NCBI GenBank assembly: GCA_030841965.1
Contig: JAUUSJ010000127.1
Coordinates: 1 to 12,416, forward strand
From: Blautia sp.
Lineage (GTDB): Bacteria; Bacillota; Clostridia; Lachnospirales; Lachnospiraceae
Direction: 5' to 3'
DNA length: 12,416 bases
Made by a program: the position numbers and the translations under genes. The notes beneath the pieces are model-generated. The model saw nothing but the letters and a program-made list of their open reading frames with translations. It was not told the DNA's origin and did no database searches. This document shows, piece after piece, positions 1 through 6,807 of this stretch; the stretch's first letter is position 1, and every line of letters starts with the position of its first letter.

Positions 1-67
1 TCTGTCTCACCAATACTCACCTAAAAACACAGCAACATAAAGCTCCATCTGTCTCGCCAATACACAG
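1..67 (+). repeat. Duplicated motif left of repeat copy 1
   Basis: A 20-bp motif occurs at 1-20 (TCTGTCTCACCAATACTCAC) and again at 48-67 with three changes. The second occurrence runs into the left end of the structured repeat at 56. The same CCARTACACA-like motif precedes the other two copies of that repeat, so the duplication seems to belong to the element's flank. No gene is supported here. Confidence 0.5.
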
Positions 68-266
68 CCAAGAGAGCAAGCAGATACCTCCTCCGAAAAC
101 GATAGAGAGTGGAGCGGTTTTTCGATATACTTAGCTTTGCCGCTGGAGCACTGTTTGAGCGCCGAAGGTGCGAGTTTGCGGGAAGCGGCATATATCAGCG
201 TATGTCGAAAAACCGTGGGAACGAACGTGTTTGCGGAGGAGATATCTGCTTGCTCTCTTAGCGTCT
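56..266 (+). repeat. Structured dispersed repeat, copy 1 (complete)
   Basis: A ~210-bp element seen three times in the window. It is a long imperfect hairpin. The outer stem pairs 71-100 with 229-258 (30 bp, 2 mismatches, ends AGAGAG/CTCTCT). The next stem pairs 115-130 with 200-215 (CGGTTTTTCGAYATAC), then GCCGCT 139-144 with AGCGGC 184-189, and an apical hairpin lies at 159-171 (GCGCC-GAA-GGTGC). The core 101-230 differs from copy 2 at only 6 of 130 positions, but the outer arms 77-95 differ at 10 of 19. The right flank repeats AGCGTCTCCC (260-269 and 277-286). Wobble pairs in the two inner stems fall as G-T on this strand, which hints that this strand is the RNA-like one. Open reading frames crossing it are judged spurious. 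Family not recognised; it could be a structured RNA, a MITE/REP-like element or a cruciform site. Confidence 0.85.
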
Positions 267-312
267 CCCCTTCATCAGCGTCTCCCTTCACACTCTCAAA
301 TTCAAAAAGTCC

Positions 313-361
313 AAAAAAGAAAGATGAACTTCCTCCTCTATCTGAAAAAATCCATCTTTCT
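313..361 (-). terminator. Probable terminator of the GntR regulator gene
   Basis: On the minus strand a perfect 9-bp stem (AGAAAGATG at 353-361 with CATCTTTCT at 318-326) is followed at once by six T (313-318). The loop is long, about 26 nt. It lies about 170 bases past the regulator stop codon, beyond the 42-bp tandem array, and is the first terminator-like structure there. Confidence 0.5.
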
Positions 362-403
362 AAATTCATTTCTATAAATTCGTGCCCCTAAATATCTTCC
401 TTC

Positions 404-557
404 ACACCAACTCATCTATATATCTATATAATACTATTGACATCTACACCAACCCATCTATATATCTATATAATACTATTGACATCTACACCAACCCATC
501 TATATATCTATATGATACTCATTGACACCTACACCAACTTATCTATATGCTCATTGA
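404..557. repeat. 42-bp tandem repeat overlapping the regulator 3' end
   Basis: Units start at 404, 446 and 488 (42, 42 and 43 bp), each beginning ACACCAAC and containing two ATCTATAT blocks. A shorter fourth unit (531-557), missing about 12 bases, is the last coding part of the regulator gene, including its final codons before the stop at 529-531. On the minus strand each unit reads roughly GTCAATGAGTATCATATAG followed by a GTTGGTGTAG end, matching the gene terminus. The array therefore probably arose by duplication of the end of the gene. No other function is visible. Confidence 0.85.
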
Positions 558-1230
558 CAACCTCAAAATGCTTCTCCATCGCAGTCCTTCCCGCTATATA
601 ATCTCTCTCCTTCAAGCCATTATAAATCCCCCAGTGAGATTTCCGAAGCACTTCTGCCCTTTGTTTATTCATCAAAATCTTCGCTCTCAAATCTTTGATA
701 AACTGGTCCTGCAAATCATTCAACATACTTGCATATAAAATCAATAAACGGTTATGAGAAGCCGCAAGCAACTGAGAATGAAACTTTATATCAAGCTTTG
801 CGCTCTCTTTTGCACTCATTTGCTCTTCCATCTTTAATAAAGTTTGATGAATCTGCTCTATCTCCTCCTCCGTTGCGACCTCTATCGCCAATTTCAATGC
901 AACAAGTTCATATCCAGTACGTATATGGAAAATTTCCGTATAATCGATTTTGAGTAATGCCATAACCATATTTACAGATTTTAACATATATCCCAATGGG
1001 TCACACCGAACATAATTTCCGCTTCCCTGCACACATTCAATCAAACCATTTATCTCAAGCATATGCATTACTTCTCGAACAGAATTTCTGCTTACCCCAA
1101 GTTTCTCTGCTATCTCTCTCTCCGGTGGAATCTTATCGTGAAGCTTTAACTCACCGGATAAAATCTGCTCTGAGAAATAATCAAATACATACTCGTATAC
1201 TTTTTTATTATTAAATTTGGAAGTTTCCAT
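529..1230 (-). CDS. GntR/FadR-family transcriptional regulator (likely lactate-operon regulator)
   Basis: A 233-aa DNA-binding regulator. The N-terminal winged helix (about residues 10-75) contains PPEREIAEKLGVSRNSVREV, typical of GntR. The C-terminal all-helical FCD domain carries D147-x3-H151, H199 and H221, the Asp/His pattern that binds a metal and a carboxylate ligand in FadR-subfamily members such as lactate regulators of the LldR type. The start at 1230 (METSK) is chosen because AAGGAG sits 6 bases upstream; the in-frame ATG at 1248 has no ribosome site. It has its own promoter and lies past the operon terminator, so it can be expressed separately from the lactate genes. Its last nine codons resemble the 42-bp tandem array just downstream. 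Lactate as ligand, and control of the neighbouring operon, are inferred from family and position. Confidence 0.9.
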   Translation of the reverse strand: METSKFNNKKVYEYVFDYFSEQILSGELKLHDKIPPEREIAEKLGVSRNSVREVMHMLEINGLIECVQGSGNYVRCDPLGYMLKSVNMVMALLKIDYTEIFHIRTGYELVALKLAIEVATEEEIEQIHQTLLKMEEQMSAKESAKLDIKFHSQLLAASHNRLLILYASMLNDLQDQFIKDLRAKILMNKQRAEVLRKSHWGIYNGLKERDYIAGRTAMEKHFEVVNEHIDKLV

Positions 1231-1313
1231 CTTTTTCTCCTTTTTCATATCATTTGTTTTCTTCTACTCAACATTATAGACTATATCTGCCAAATTATCC
1301 CCTCGATTTTGTC

Positions 1314-1333
1314 TGATAAGCTATATCTTATCA
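1314..1333. promoter_or_regulatory. Operator-like dyad at the regulator promoter
   Basis: TGATAAG and CTTATCA form a perfect 7-bp inverted repeat around six central bases. The dyad touches the -10 hexamer and covers the expected transcription start, a position suited to repression. Autoregulation is inferred. The motif differs from the palindromes at the lactate operon promoter, so a different protein could bind here. Confidence 0.55.
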
Positions 1334-1361
1334 TTGTAGTTCATAAAAATGATTTTGACAA
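1333..1361 (-). promoter_or_regulatory. Promoter of the GntR regulator gene
   Basis: On the minus strand the -35 TTGTCA (1356-1361) and the -10 TACAAT (1333-1338) are separated by exactly 17 bases. The expected start is near 1326, giving a leader of about 95 nt before the ATG at 1230. Confidence 0.65.
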
Positions 1362-1493
1362 GACATATTTTTTAATATATGCATATTTTCTCAGTTTAAA
1401 CTCAAGCTGTATAAGCCTATATCCTGCCAGAAAATTTTATATTTTTTTATAAAAATCTTATAAAAAATCTGCCTCCATTTTCCTATTCCTATG

Positions 1494-1545
1494 ATAAAAA
1501 AAACTGCAACAGGCCCCTAAAAAATTTTAGAGACCCGCTACAGTT
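1494..1545 (-). terminator. Rho-independent terminator of the lactate operon
   Basis: The minus-strand RNA forms a 21-bp stem between AACTG at 1541-1545 and CAGTT at 1502-1506, with a short A/T loop, then a run of eight or more T (1494-1503). Five positions are not Watson-Crick; on the minus strand all five become G-U pairs, while on the plus strand they would be C-A mismatches. The terminator therefore acts for transcripts coming from larA, not for plus-strand transcripts. Confidence 0.9.
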
Positions 1546-1590
1546 GTATTATATTAGAATTTCGCATTAAGCTTTATTAAATTTATATAT

Positions 1591-1673
1591 GAGAAATTAT
1601 CGCAATAATGAATTTCTCTTTCATGAATTGCCCATCACCTAAAATAATGGGCTTTTAAAGTGCCAACGCACTT
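1591..1673 (-). other. Hairpin-rich 3' untranslated region after larA
   Basis: Between the larA stop and the terminator the minus-strand RNA can form three perfect hairpins: AAGTGC/GCACTT (1658-1663 with 1668-1673), GCCCAT/ATGGGC (1630-1635 with 1647-1652) and GAGAAATT/AATTTCTC (1591-1598 with 1611-1618). None is followed by a T run, so they are not terminators by themselves. They may protect the mRNA end. No reading frame is supported here. Confidence 0.5.
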
Positions 1674-1682
1674 AATAAACTT

Positions 1683-2969
1683 TTATTGTGGAGCTTTTAC
1701 CATGACAGAAACTCCATCTGGGATGACAGCGATATGAGCGCCTCTTCCCTTTTCTTTTAATGCCATCTCCAATGCCTCATTGACATCTGCTGCCACCTCA
1801 AATCCCATCTCTTTTGCCATCTCACGATACTTTTCGCACATAACGTAGATAACTCTGTGATGCATGAGGATTCTGCTCTGAATCTGATACTCCCACTGGT
1901 CTGGCTTTGTCTTATCTTGTGGAACCTTTAAGATTTCTTCCATCAAAGCCGCAGGGCTTTCGCAATCCCTAAGAGCCTCGTAGAAACCTTCTCCGCCGTG
2001 ACCATCGCCACAGTTAGAGACCATAATTAAAATTCCACCATCTTTCGCGGCTGCCTCCGCCGCTGTCATTCCTTTTACGGATTGATACATATTTTGGTCA
2101 AGTGGATATCCGCCATTTGTGGAAATAGCGATATCAGCTGCCTTCTTTGGCACTACTTGACAATATTTCTGTAAAAACTTGCATCCTGCCTCGTGTGCTT
2201 TTATCGCATCACCGGCAACTGCATAAACTACCTTTTTATCTGCATCGATAACGGTGTTTACAATATATGTCTGTTTCGCCATTTTACTAGCTGCAACCAT
2301 ATCTCTATGGATTGGGTTATTCTCCAAAATTCCTGTACGGCTGTATGGAGAGTCAATAAATGCAGAACAGTGATTGCCTAAAACGGTAACCTTACTGGAA
2401 ACTCCTGGCAGGACACTCTTACGTCCGCCAGAAAATCCAGCAAAGAAATGGGTTTCGATAAAGCCTTCACTGACTAGCAAATCAGCGCAAGCTGCAACTT
2501 TATTAATGAGAAGTGGTGCACCTGATGGCAAAACTCCAAGATTTTCCATCGCATCCATATCTCTGCTATCGTGAATCACGATTTTTTCATTCTCCACGAT
2601 TTCTTCTCCGAACTTATCGATAAGCTCTTGTTTTGTCGTCTCTCTGTGAAATCCAGTCGCAATCAAGAGTGTAATATCGGCATCCTTATTCCCCTCCCGA
2701 ATTTCCTTTAGCATAAATGGAATAATATGCTTGGTAGGAACTGGTCTTGTATGGTCAGAGCAAATAATAACGACATTTTTCTTTCCCACAGATAACTCAG
2801 ATAATTTTGGGGAACCGATAGGATTTGCCATCGCCTCAAGTACAATCTCATCCTCTGTTTTATCGGATTTTGGCATCGACTCAATCGAGGAGGACAAAAC
2901 TTCAAAATCTAAATCATCATCTAAATGTAATAACATTCCCTCTGTGGAAAACGGTAATTTCATATCCAT
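1683..2969 (-). CDS. larA: Lactate racemase, LarA family
   Basis: A 428-aa LarA homologue, which interconverts D- and L-lactate using the nickel-pincer nucleotide cofactor. The key residues fall at the numbers known for Lactobacillus plantarum LarA: D72 and R75 in SDHTRP, H108 in GFHRE, H174 in IETHFF, K184 in GGRKSVLPG and H200 in GNH. The start at 2969 is preceded by GAGGTG at 8-base spacing; the ATG two codons later is less well spaced. The 116-base gap from the acyl-CoA dehydrogenase gene is AT-rich, holds a short direct repeat of ATATCTAAAAT, and shows no promoter. In this operon the enzyme would let a single-enantiomer dehydrogenase use racemic lactate. LarB, LarC and LarE, needed to make the cofactor, are not encoded in the window. 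The LarA family also contains racemases for other 2-hydroxy acids, so the substrate rests partly on context. Confidence 0.92.
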   Translation of the reverse strand: MDMKLPFSTEGMLLHLDDDLDFEVLSSSIESMPKSDKTEDEIVLEAMANPIGSPKLSELSVGKKNVVIICSDHTRPVPTKHIIPFMLKEIREGNKDADITLLIATGFHRETTKQELIDKFGEEIVENEKIVIHDSRDMDAMENLGVLPSGAPLLINKVAACADLLVSEGFIETHFFAGFSGGRKSVLPGVSSKVTVLGNHCSAFIDSPYSRTGILENNPIHRDMVAASKMAKQTYIVNTVIDADKKVVYAVAGDAIKAHEAGCKFLQKYCQVVPKKAADIAISTNGGYPLDQNMYQSVKGMTAAEAAAKDGGILIMVSNCGDGHGGEGFYEALRDCESPAALMEEILKVPQDKTKPDQWEYQIQSRILMHHRVIYVMCEKYREMAKEMGFEVAADVNEALEMALKEKGRGAHIAVIPDGVSVMVKAPQ

Positions 2970-3085
2970 CGAAACTTCACCTCTCTTATGATGTTTCTAT
3001 CTATGGTATATCTAAAATTTATGATATATCTAAAATCTCTCTTAAACTTCTATTAACGAGATATCTTTCTTATCAGATAGAGGAA

Positions 3086-4228
3086 TTATTTTACACCCAT
3101 CCATCCAGAGATAACCATCATCTGAACTTCAGAAGTACCCTCATAAATCTCTGTAATCTTTGCGTCACGCATCATTCTCTCGATTGGATAATCCTTTGTA
3201 TATCCATATCCACCAAAGAGCTGTAAGCAACGTGTTGTAACATCCATTGCATTTCTAGCAGCAACTAATTTTGCCATTGCAGCCTTATGAGAGAAGTTCT
3301 CATGGTCGTCCTTTGCGCAAGCTGCCTGATAAACAAGAAGTTTTGCAGCCTCTGTATTCGCTCTCATCTGTGCCAACTCAAACTGAGTATTTTGGAACTG
3401 AGAAATTCTACGTCCAAACTGCTTTCTCTCTGAAACATATTTTACAGTCTCCTCGATAGCGCCCTCAGCGATACCTAAAGCCTGAGCTGCGATACCAACA
3501 CGTCCACCGTCAAGTGTCATCATGGCATATTTAAATCCTTTTCCAAGCTCTCCAACTAAGTTTTCCTTTGGAACGATACAGTCTTCAAAAATCAACTCAC
3601 ATGTAGAAGATGCGCGAATTCCCATCTTATCCTCATGCTTTCCAATAGAGAATCCCTTAAATCCTCTCTCTACGATAAAAGCGGAAATTCCCTTTGTTCC
3701 TTTTGATTTATCTGTCATAGCAAGTACAAAGAATACATCTGCAACACCAGCGTTTGTGATGAAGATTTTAGAACCGTTTAATACCCAGTGGTCACCAGCA
3801 TCTACTGCAACTGTCTGCTGCATGGAAGCATCCGTACCAGCGCCTGGCTCTGTCAATGCGAAAGCACCAATCCACTCACCTGTACATAATTTTGGTAAAT
3901 ATTTTTGTTTCTGCTCTTCTGTACCAAACTGATAAATTGGTGTACAGCAAAGAGATGTATGTGCGGAAACGATAACACCTGTCGTTGCACAGTATTTACT
4001 TAATTCTTCTACTGTCTGAATATATGCCAATGTGTCAAGTCCAGCTCCGCCGTACTCTTCTGGGAAAGGCATTCCTAATAAGCCCATCTCTGCCATCATT
4101 TTTACATTTTCCATTGGGAACTCTTCTGTCTTATCAATCTCTGCTGCCAAAGGTTTTACTTCATTCACCGCAAACTCATGCACCATATCTAATATTTCCT
4201 GATGTTCTTCGTCCTGTCTAAAATTCAT
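3086..4228 (-). CDS. Acyl-CoA dehydrogenase (butyryl-CoA dehydrogenase-like)
   Basis: A 380-aa flavoprotein of the short-chain acyl-CoA dehydrogenase family, full length. Visible landmarks are the FAD/substrate motif GAFALTEPGAGTD (121-133), ERKQFGRRISQFQ (267-279) and the C-terminal QLFGGYGYTKDYPIERMMRD, with the catalytic base E363 in IYEGTSE. Such enzymes exchange electrons with Etf, and the gene sits 3' of etfBA in the same transcript. The start at 4228 is chosen because AGGAGG lies 6 bases upstream; the frame stays open to an ATG at 4288, but that extension overlaps a 12-bp inverted repeat and has no ribosome site. In butyrate producers this family reduces crotonyl-CoA; acryloyl-CoA reduction is another possibility in a lactate cluster. 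The true substrate cannot be read from the sequence. Confidence 0.93.
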   Translation of the reverse strand: MNFRQDEEHQEILDMVHEFAVNEVKPLAAEIDKTEEFPMENVKMMAEMGLLGMPFPEEYGGAGLDTLAYIQTVEELSKYCATTGVIVSAHTSLCCTPIYQFGTEEQKQKYLPKLCTGEWIGAFALTEPGAGTDASMQQTVAVDAGDHWVLNGSKIFITNAGVADVFFVLAMTDKSKGTKGISAFIVERGFKGFSIGKHEDKMGIRASSTCELIFEDCIVPKENLVGELGKGFKYAMMTLDGGRVGIAAQALGIAEGAIEETVKYVSERKQFGRRISQFQNTQFELAQMRANTEAAKLLVYQAACAKDDHENFSHKAAMAKLVAARNAMDVTTRCLQLFGGYGYTKDYPIERMMRDAKITEIYEGTSEVQMMVISGWMGVK

Positions 4229-4251
4229 AATAATCCTCCTATAATATAAAA

Positions 4252-4323
4252 CCTGTTTAGCCAACGAGGGCTTTGTCAACAAAAGCATTTGGTTTTGGTT
4301 TTCTTTTTGGCTGGCTAAACAGG
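4252..4323 (-). other. 12-bp inverted repeat upstream of the acyl-CoA dehydrogenase gene
   Basis: CCTGTTTAGCCA (4252-4263) and TGGCTAAACAGG (4312-4323) are perfect complements separated by 48 bases. On the mRNA the 3' arm ends 24 bases before the ATG and is followed by TTTTATATT and then the ribosome site. It could be an attenuator-like structure, an RNase processing site or a translation-control hairpin. The U-tract is short, so full termination is unlikely. Confidence 0.6.
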
Positions 4324-4425
4324 AGGTCTCTCAAATCTTACATATTATCTATCTTAACAGACATATGCATTTATCCATATTTTCATTTTATAAATCAAAA
4401 CAACCGCCTATATCATTTTAATGTT

Positions 4426-4624
4426 GGGGTCAAAAGACCTTTTGACCCCTTTGATACCAGATTGTTCCGCACAATGTGCTCCCACAATCCTCAAAAACAT
4501 TCATAATCCGCTCATTTTTCTCCGAAAAATGGCTACTTATTCATGTTTTTGGCGGGTCCCAAGGTCAAAAATCCTCTCACAAGCAAGCTTGTATCGGATT
4601 TCCGACCTTTTGACCCTGGTATCA
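4426..4624 (-). other. Multi-hairpin element between etfA and the acyl-CoA dehydrogenase gene
   Basis: This ~200-base noncoding stretch starts 5 bases past the etfA stop. A closing stem pairs TGATACCAG (4452-4460) with CTGGTATCA (4616-4624). Inside are three hairpins: 4460-4489 (GATTGT/ACAATC with GCAC/GTGC), 4493-4550 (AAAAACAT/ATGTTTTT with CATTTTTC/GAAAAATG) and 4554-4616 (GGGTC/GACCC, AAGGTC/GACCTT, ACAAGC/GCTTGT). Outside the closing stem is an 11-bp palindrome, GGGGTCAAAAG with CTTTTGACCCC (4426-4449). A 13-base direct repeat, GGGTCAAAAGGTC on the minus strand, flanks the element. Mispairs in the third hairpin become G-U on the minus strand, in line with operon RNA. Family not recognised. 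Confidence 0.75.
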
Positions 4625-4629
4625 TATCA

Positions 4630-5637
4630 TTAAGCTTTCTGTGCCTTAAATGCTGCAATTAACTCTGGAACAACTTCATTTAAGTTTCCAACGATACCGT
4701 AATCTGCCACCTCAAAAATAGGGGCATCTGCATCTTTATTGACAGCGACAATTGTGTCAGCTCCTGAGATTCCAGCTACATGCTGGATTGCTCCTGAGAT
4801 TCCGATTGCAAAGTATAGCTTTGGTCCTACGTTCTTACCAGACTGTCCAACCTGATGAGCGTGAGGCATCCAACCTGCGTCTACAACTGCACGGCTACAT
4901 CCAACTGTGGCACCGAGCACATCTGCCAACTCTTTGATAATTGCAAAGTTCTCAGCAGAACCAACTCCACGTCCGCCAGATACGATAATCTCAGCTTCCT
5001 CTAAGTTTACGGACTCTGCAACTTCTTGTACTCTCTCTACTAATTTTGTGCGAATCTCCTCTGGTGCAACGCTAATCTCTTCTTTTACGATATCACCTGT
5101 CTTTGCCTCATCATAGGCACCCTTCTTAAATACACCTGGACGAACGGTTCCCATCTGAGGGCGATTGTCTGGACACATAATCGTAGCCATCAAGTTACCA
5201 CCAAATGTTGGACGAGTCCAAGCGATATTTCCTGACTCCTCGTCAATATCAATACCTGTACAGTCAGCTGTCAAACCTGTCTTTAATCTGCAAGATACTC
5301 TAGGTCCTAAATCACGACCATTATTTGTCGCACCAATCATTAATGTCTCTGGTTTATATTTCTCAACTAATGTCACCATCGCTTTTGCGAAGGCATCTGT
5401 TGTATAGTATTCATACTCTGGTCCATCTACGATAATTGCAGAATCTGCGCCGTAGCGAATCGCATCTTTTGCAACATCTTCGATATCTTTTCCGATTACA
5501 ACTGCGATTAATTCACAGCCCTTTTGCTCTGCCAAAGGTTTTGCCACATTGATTAATTCATATCCGACATTCTTTGGTTTTCCACACTCTGTCTCAATAA
5601 AAACCCATATATTTTTATAATCTGCTAGATTGCTCAT
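4630..5637 (-). CDS. etfA: Electron transfer flavoprotein, alpha subunit
   Basis: A 335-aa EtfA, normal length for the plain family. The C-terminal FAD-binding half shows SRAVVDAGW (248-256), HQVGQSGK (261-268) and the EtfA signature beginning LYFAIGISGAIQHVAG (274-289). There is no N-terminal cysteine-rich ferredoxin domain and no CxxC motif, unlike EtfA relatives such as CarE of Acetobacterium. The gene follows etfB by 14 bases with GGGAGG before the ATG, so the two subunits are co-translated. With EtfB it forms the flavin complex that passes electrons between the lactate dehydrogenase, NAD and ferredoxin; the acyl-CoA dehydrogenase encoded next is a second possible partner. Bifurcating or confurcating behaviour is inferred from the cluster type. 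Confidence 0.96.
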   Translation of the reverse strand: MSNLADYKNIWVFIETECGKPKNVGYELINVAKPLAEQKGCELIAVVIGKDIEDVAKDAIRYGADSAIIVDGPEYEYYTTDAFAKAMVTLVEKYKPETLMIGATNNGRDLGPRVSCRLKTGLTADCTGIDIDEESGNIAWTRPTFGGNLMATIMCPDNRPQMGTVRPGVFKKGAYDEAKTGDIVKEEISVAPEEIRTKLVERVQEVAESVNLEEAEIIVSGGRGVGSAENFAIIKELADVLGATVGCSRAVVDAGWMPHAHQVGQSGKNVGPKLYFAIGISGAIQHVAGISGADTIVAVNKDADAPIFEVADYGIVGNLNEVVPELIAAFKAQKA

Positions 5638-5651
5638 ATCTGCTTCCTCCC

Positions 5652-6455
5652 TTATAAAATCTTCGCCTCATAAATAAGGTCTACAACCTGTTTTGCTGCG
5701 TCTGCTGCCTCAAGTCCAACTAATTTCACACCGTTCTTCTCTGTCACTGGTGTGTAAGTTTTCTTAACCTTTGTTGGAGAGCCGCCGAGTCCACAGCGCT
5801 CTAAGTCGATTGCTGGGATATCTTCCTCTGTCAATACAGGAATCTGTTTCTTTCTTGCAGCCATTTTGCTCTTAATTGTTGGGTATCTAGGCTCATATGG
5901 TAATTTCACAACAGTAACAACTGCTGGCAATTTTGTGGAAATCATATCATATCCAGCGTCACATTCACGTTTTACCTGGATTTCTCCGTCCTTCTCAATA
6001 ATATCTAATGCATATGTAACCTGTGGCATTCCAAGATGCTCCGCAATTTCTGGTCCAACCTGTGCTGTATCTCCATCAACTGCCTGTTTTCCACAGAGAA
6101 TTAAGTCAAATTTCAATCCCTCTTTCTCCTCAATCGCTTTGATTGCCTCAGAGAGAATATAGCTCGTAGCCAATGTATCAGAACCACCGAACTTTCTGCT
6201 GGAAATTAAATATCCATTGTCAGCACCTACAGCGAGACATGTCTTAATCGCATCTTTTGCCTGCTCAGGTCCCATGGAAACAACAATTACTTTTCCACCT
6301 AATTTTTCTTTTAAACGAACGCCAACCTCCTGTGCATAAGTATCAAATGGATTTACGATACTAGGAACACCTTTACGTACCAATGTATGAGTAACTGGAT
6401 CTACCTTAATTTCATTTGTATCAGGTACTTGTTTAATACAAACACATATATTCAT
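5652..6455 (-). CDS. etfB: Electron transfer flavoprotein, beta subunit
   Basis: A 267-aa EtfB. It starts MNICVCIKQVPDTNEIKVDP, carries NPFDTYAQE (35-43), the nucleotide-binding stretch CGKQAVDGDTAQVGPE (121-136) and VKRECDAGYD (161-170), all typical of EtfB proteins in clostridial bifurcating complexes where the site binds FAD rather than AMP. The start at 6455 has AAGGAGGAAG just upstream. It is the first gene after a 352-base gap behind the lactate dehydrogenase gene, so the etfBA part may also be controlled separately. It acts in the cytoplasm with EtfA. The electron-confurcating role is taken from the known Ldh-Etf complex of acetogens and is inference here. Confidence 0.96.
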   Translation of the reverse strand: MNICVCIKQVPDTNEIKVDPVTHTLVRKGVPSIVNPFDTYAQEVGVRLKEKLGGKVIVVSMGPEQAKDAIKTCLAVGADNGYLISSRKFGGSDTLATSYILSEAIKAIEEKEGLKFDLILCGKQAVDGDTAQVGPEIAEHLGMPQVTYALDIIEKDGEIQVKRECDAGYDMISTKLPAVVTVVKLPYEPRYPTIKSKMAARKKQIPVLTEEDIPAIDLERCGLGGSPTKVKKTYTPVTEKNGVKLVGLEAADAAKQVVDLIYEAKIL

Positions 6456-6807
6456 TTTACTTCCTCCTTAAATAGCCTTATGAAACAGCAAAGCTGTTTT
6501 TATGAATATGACATCCTGTACTGCCCGCAACTAAAAATATAGGCGGTACAGTACATTCGCTCGAAAAGCTTTTTTGTGATACAAAGCTTGATACTCATAA
6601 AGAAGAACCTTAGCCTTTGCATCGCTTATCTTATACTTATCTTATACTTTTTAGGTTTAAAACCCATTTTGCAGTCCGGGCTTAAAAGATTGGCGTATCT
6701 TTCTTGCCCTCTCTGCTATTATCTTATCTTTTCACAAACCAATAGTTACTTGCTTTTGAGCTAGATGTTATTTTACTTTTTTAAAGCTTTGTCAAACAGC
6801 TTTTATC
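6456..6807 (-). other. Long structured spacer between the lactate dehydrogenase gene and etfB
   Basis: There is no supported gene in 352 bases. In minus-strand RNA order it holds AAAGCT/AGCTTT right after the stop, a perfect 11-bp tandem duplication (GTATAAGATAA twice, plus coordinates 6627-6648), a strong hairpin GTACTG-CCGC/GCGG-CAGTAC (6518-6554), and AAACAGC-AAA-GCTGTTT (6483-6499) close to the etfB ribosome site. GATAAG recurs several times. No T-run terminator is seen, so transcription probably reads through. The stretch may control etfBA expression or RNA processing. Confidence 0.6.
6767..6795 (-). promoter_or_regulatory. Possible internal promoter for etfBA
   Basis: On the minus strand a perfect -35 TTGACA (6790-6795) lies 17 bases before a weak -10, AATAAC (6767-6772). 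It sits just past the lactate dehydrogenase stop codon. The weak -10 makes this uncertain. Confidence 0.3.

Noticed and set aside
56..266. Retron, HEARO or other named RNA element for the structured repeat
   Set aside because: Outer inverted arms recall such RNAs, but no reverse transcriptase or HNH gene is nearby and no diagnostic motif was recognised.
7..391. Open reading frames on both strands across repeat copy 1, with a counterpart in copy 2 at 10346-10669
   Set aside because: They follow the repeat hairpin, change freely at the protein level between copies, lack ribosome sites, and the pattern of change is explained by base pairing rather than by coding.
404..557. CRISPR array
   Set aside because: The units are contiguous tandem copies with no unique spacers and no cas genes nearby.
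1231..1248. Upstream start (MKKEKK) for the GntR regulator
   Set aside because: No ribosome site precedes it, and the AAGGAG that serves the ATG at 1230 lies inside those codons.
4229..4288. A 20-residue N-terminal extension of the acyl-CoA dehydrogenase
   Set aside because: The upstream ATG has no ribosome site and overlaps a 12-bp inverted repeat, while the ATG at 4228 has AGGAGG and begins at the usual family N-terminus.
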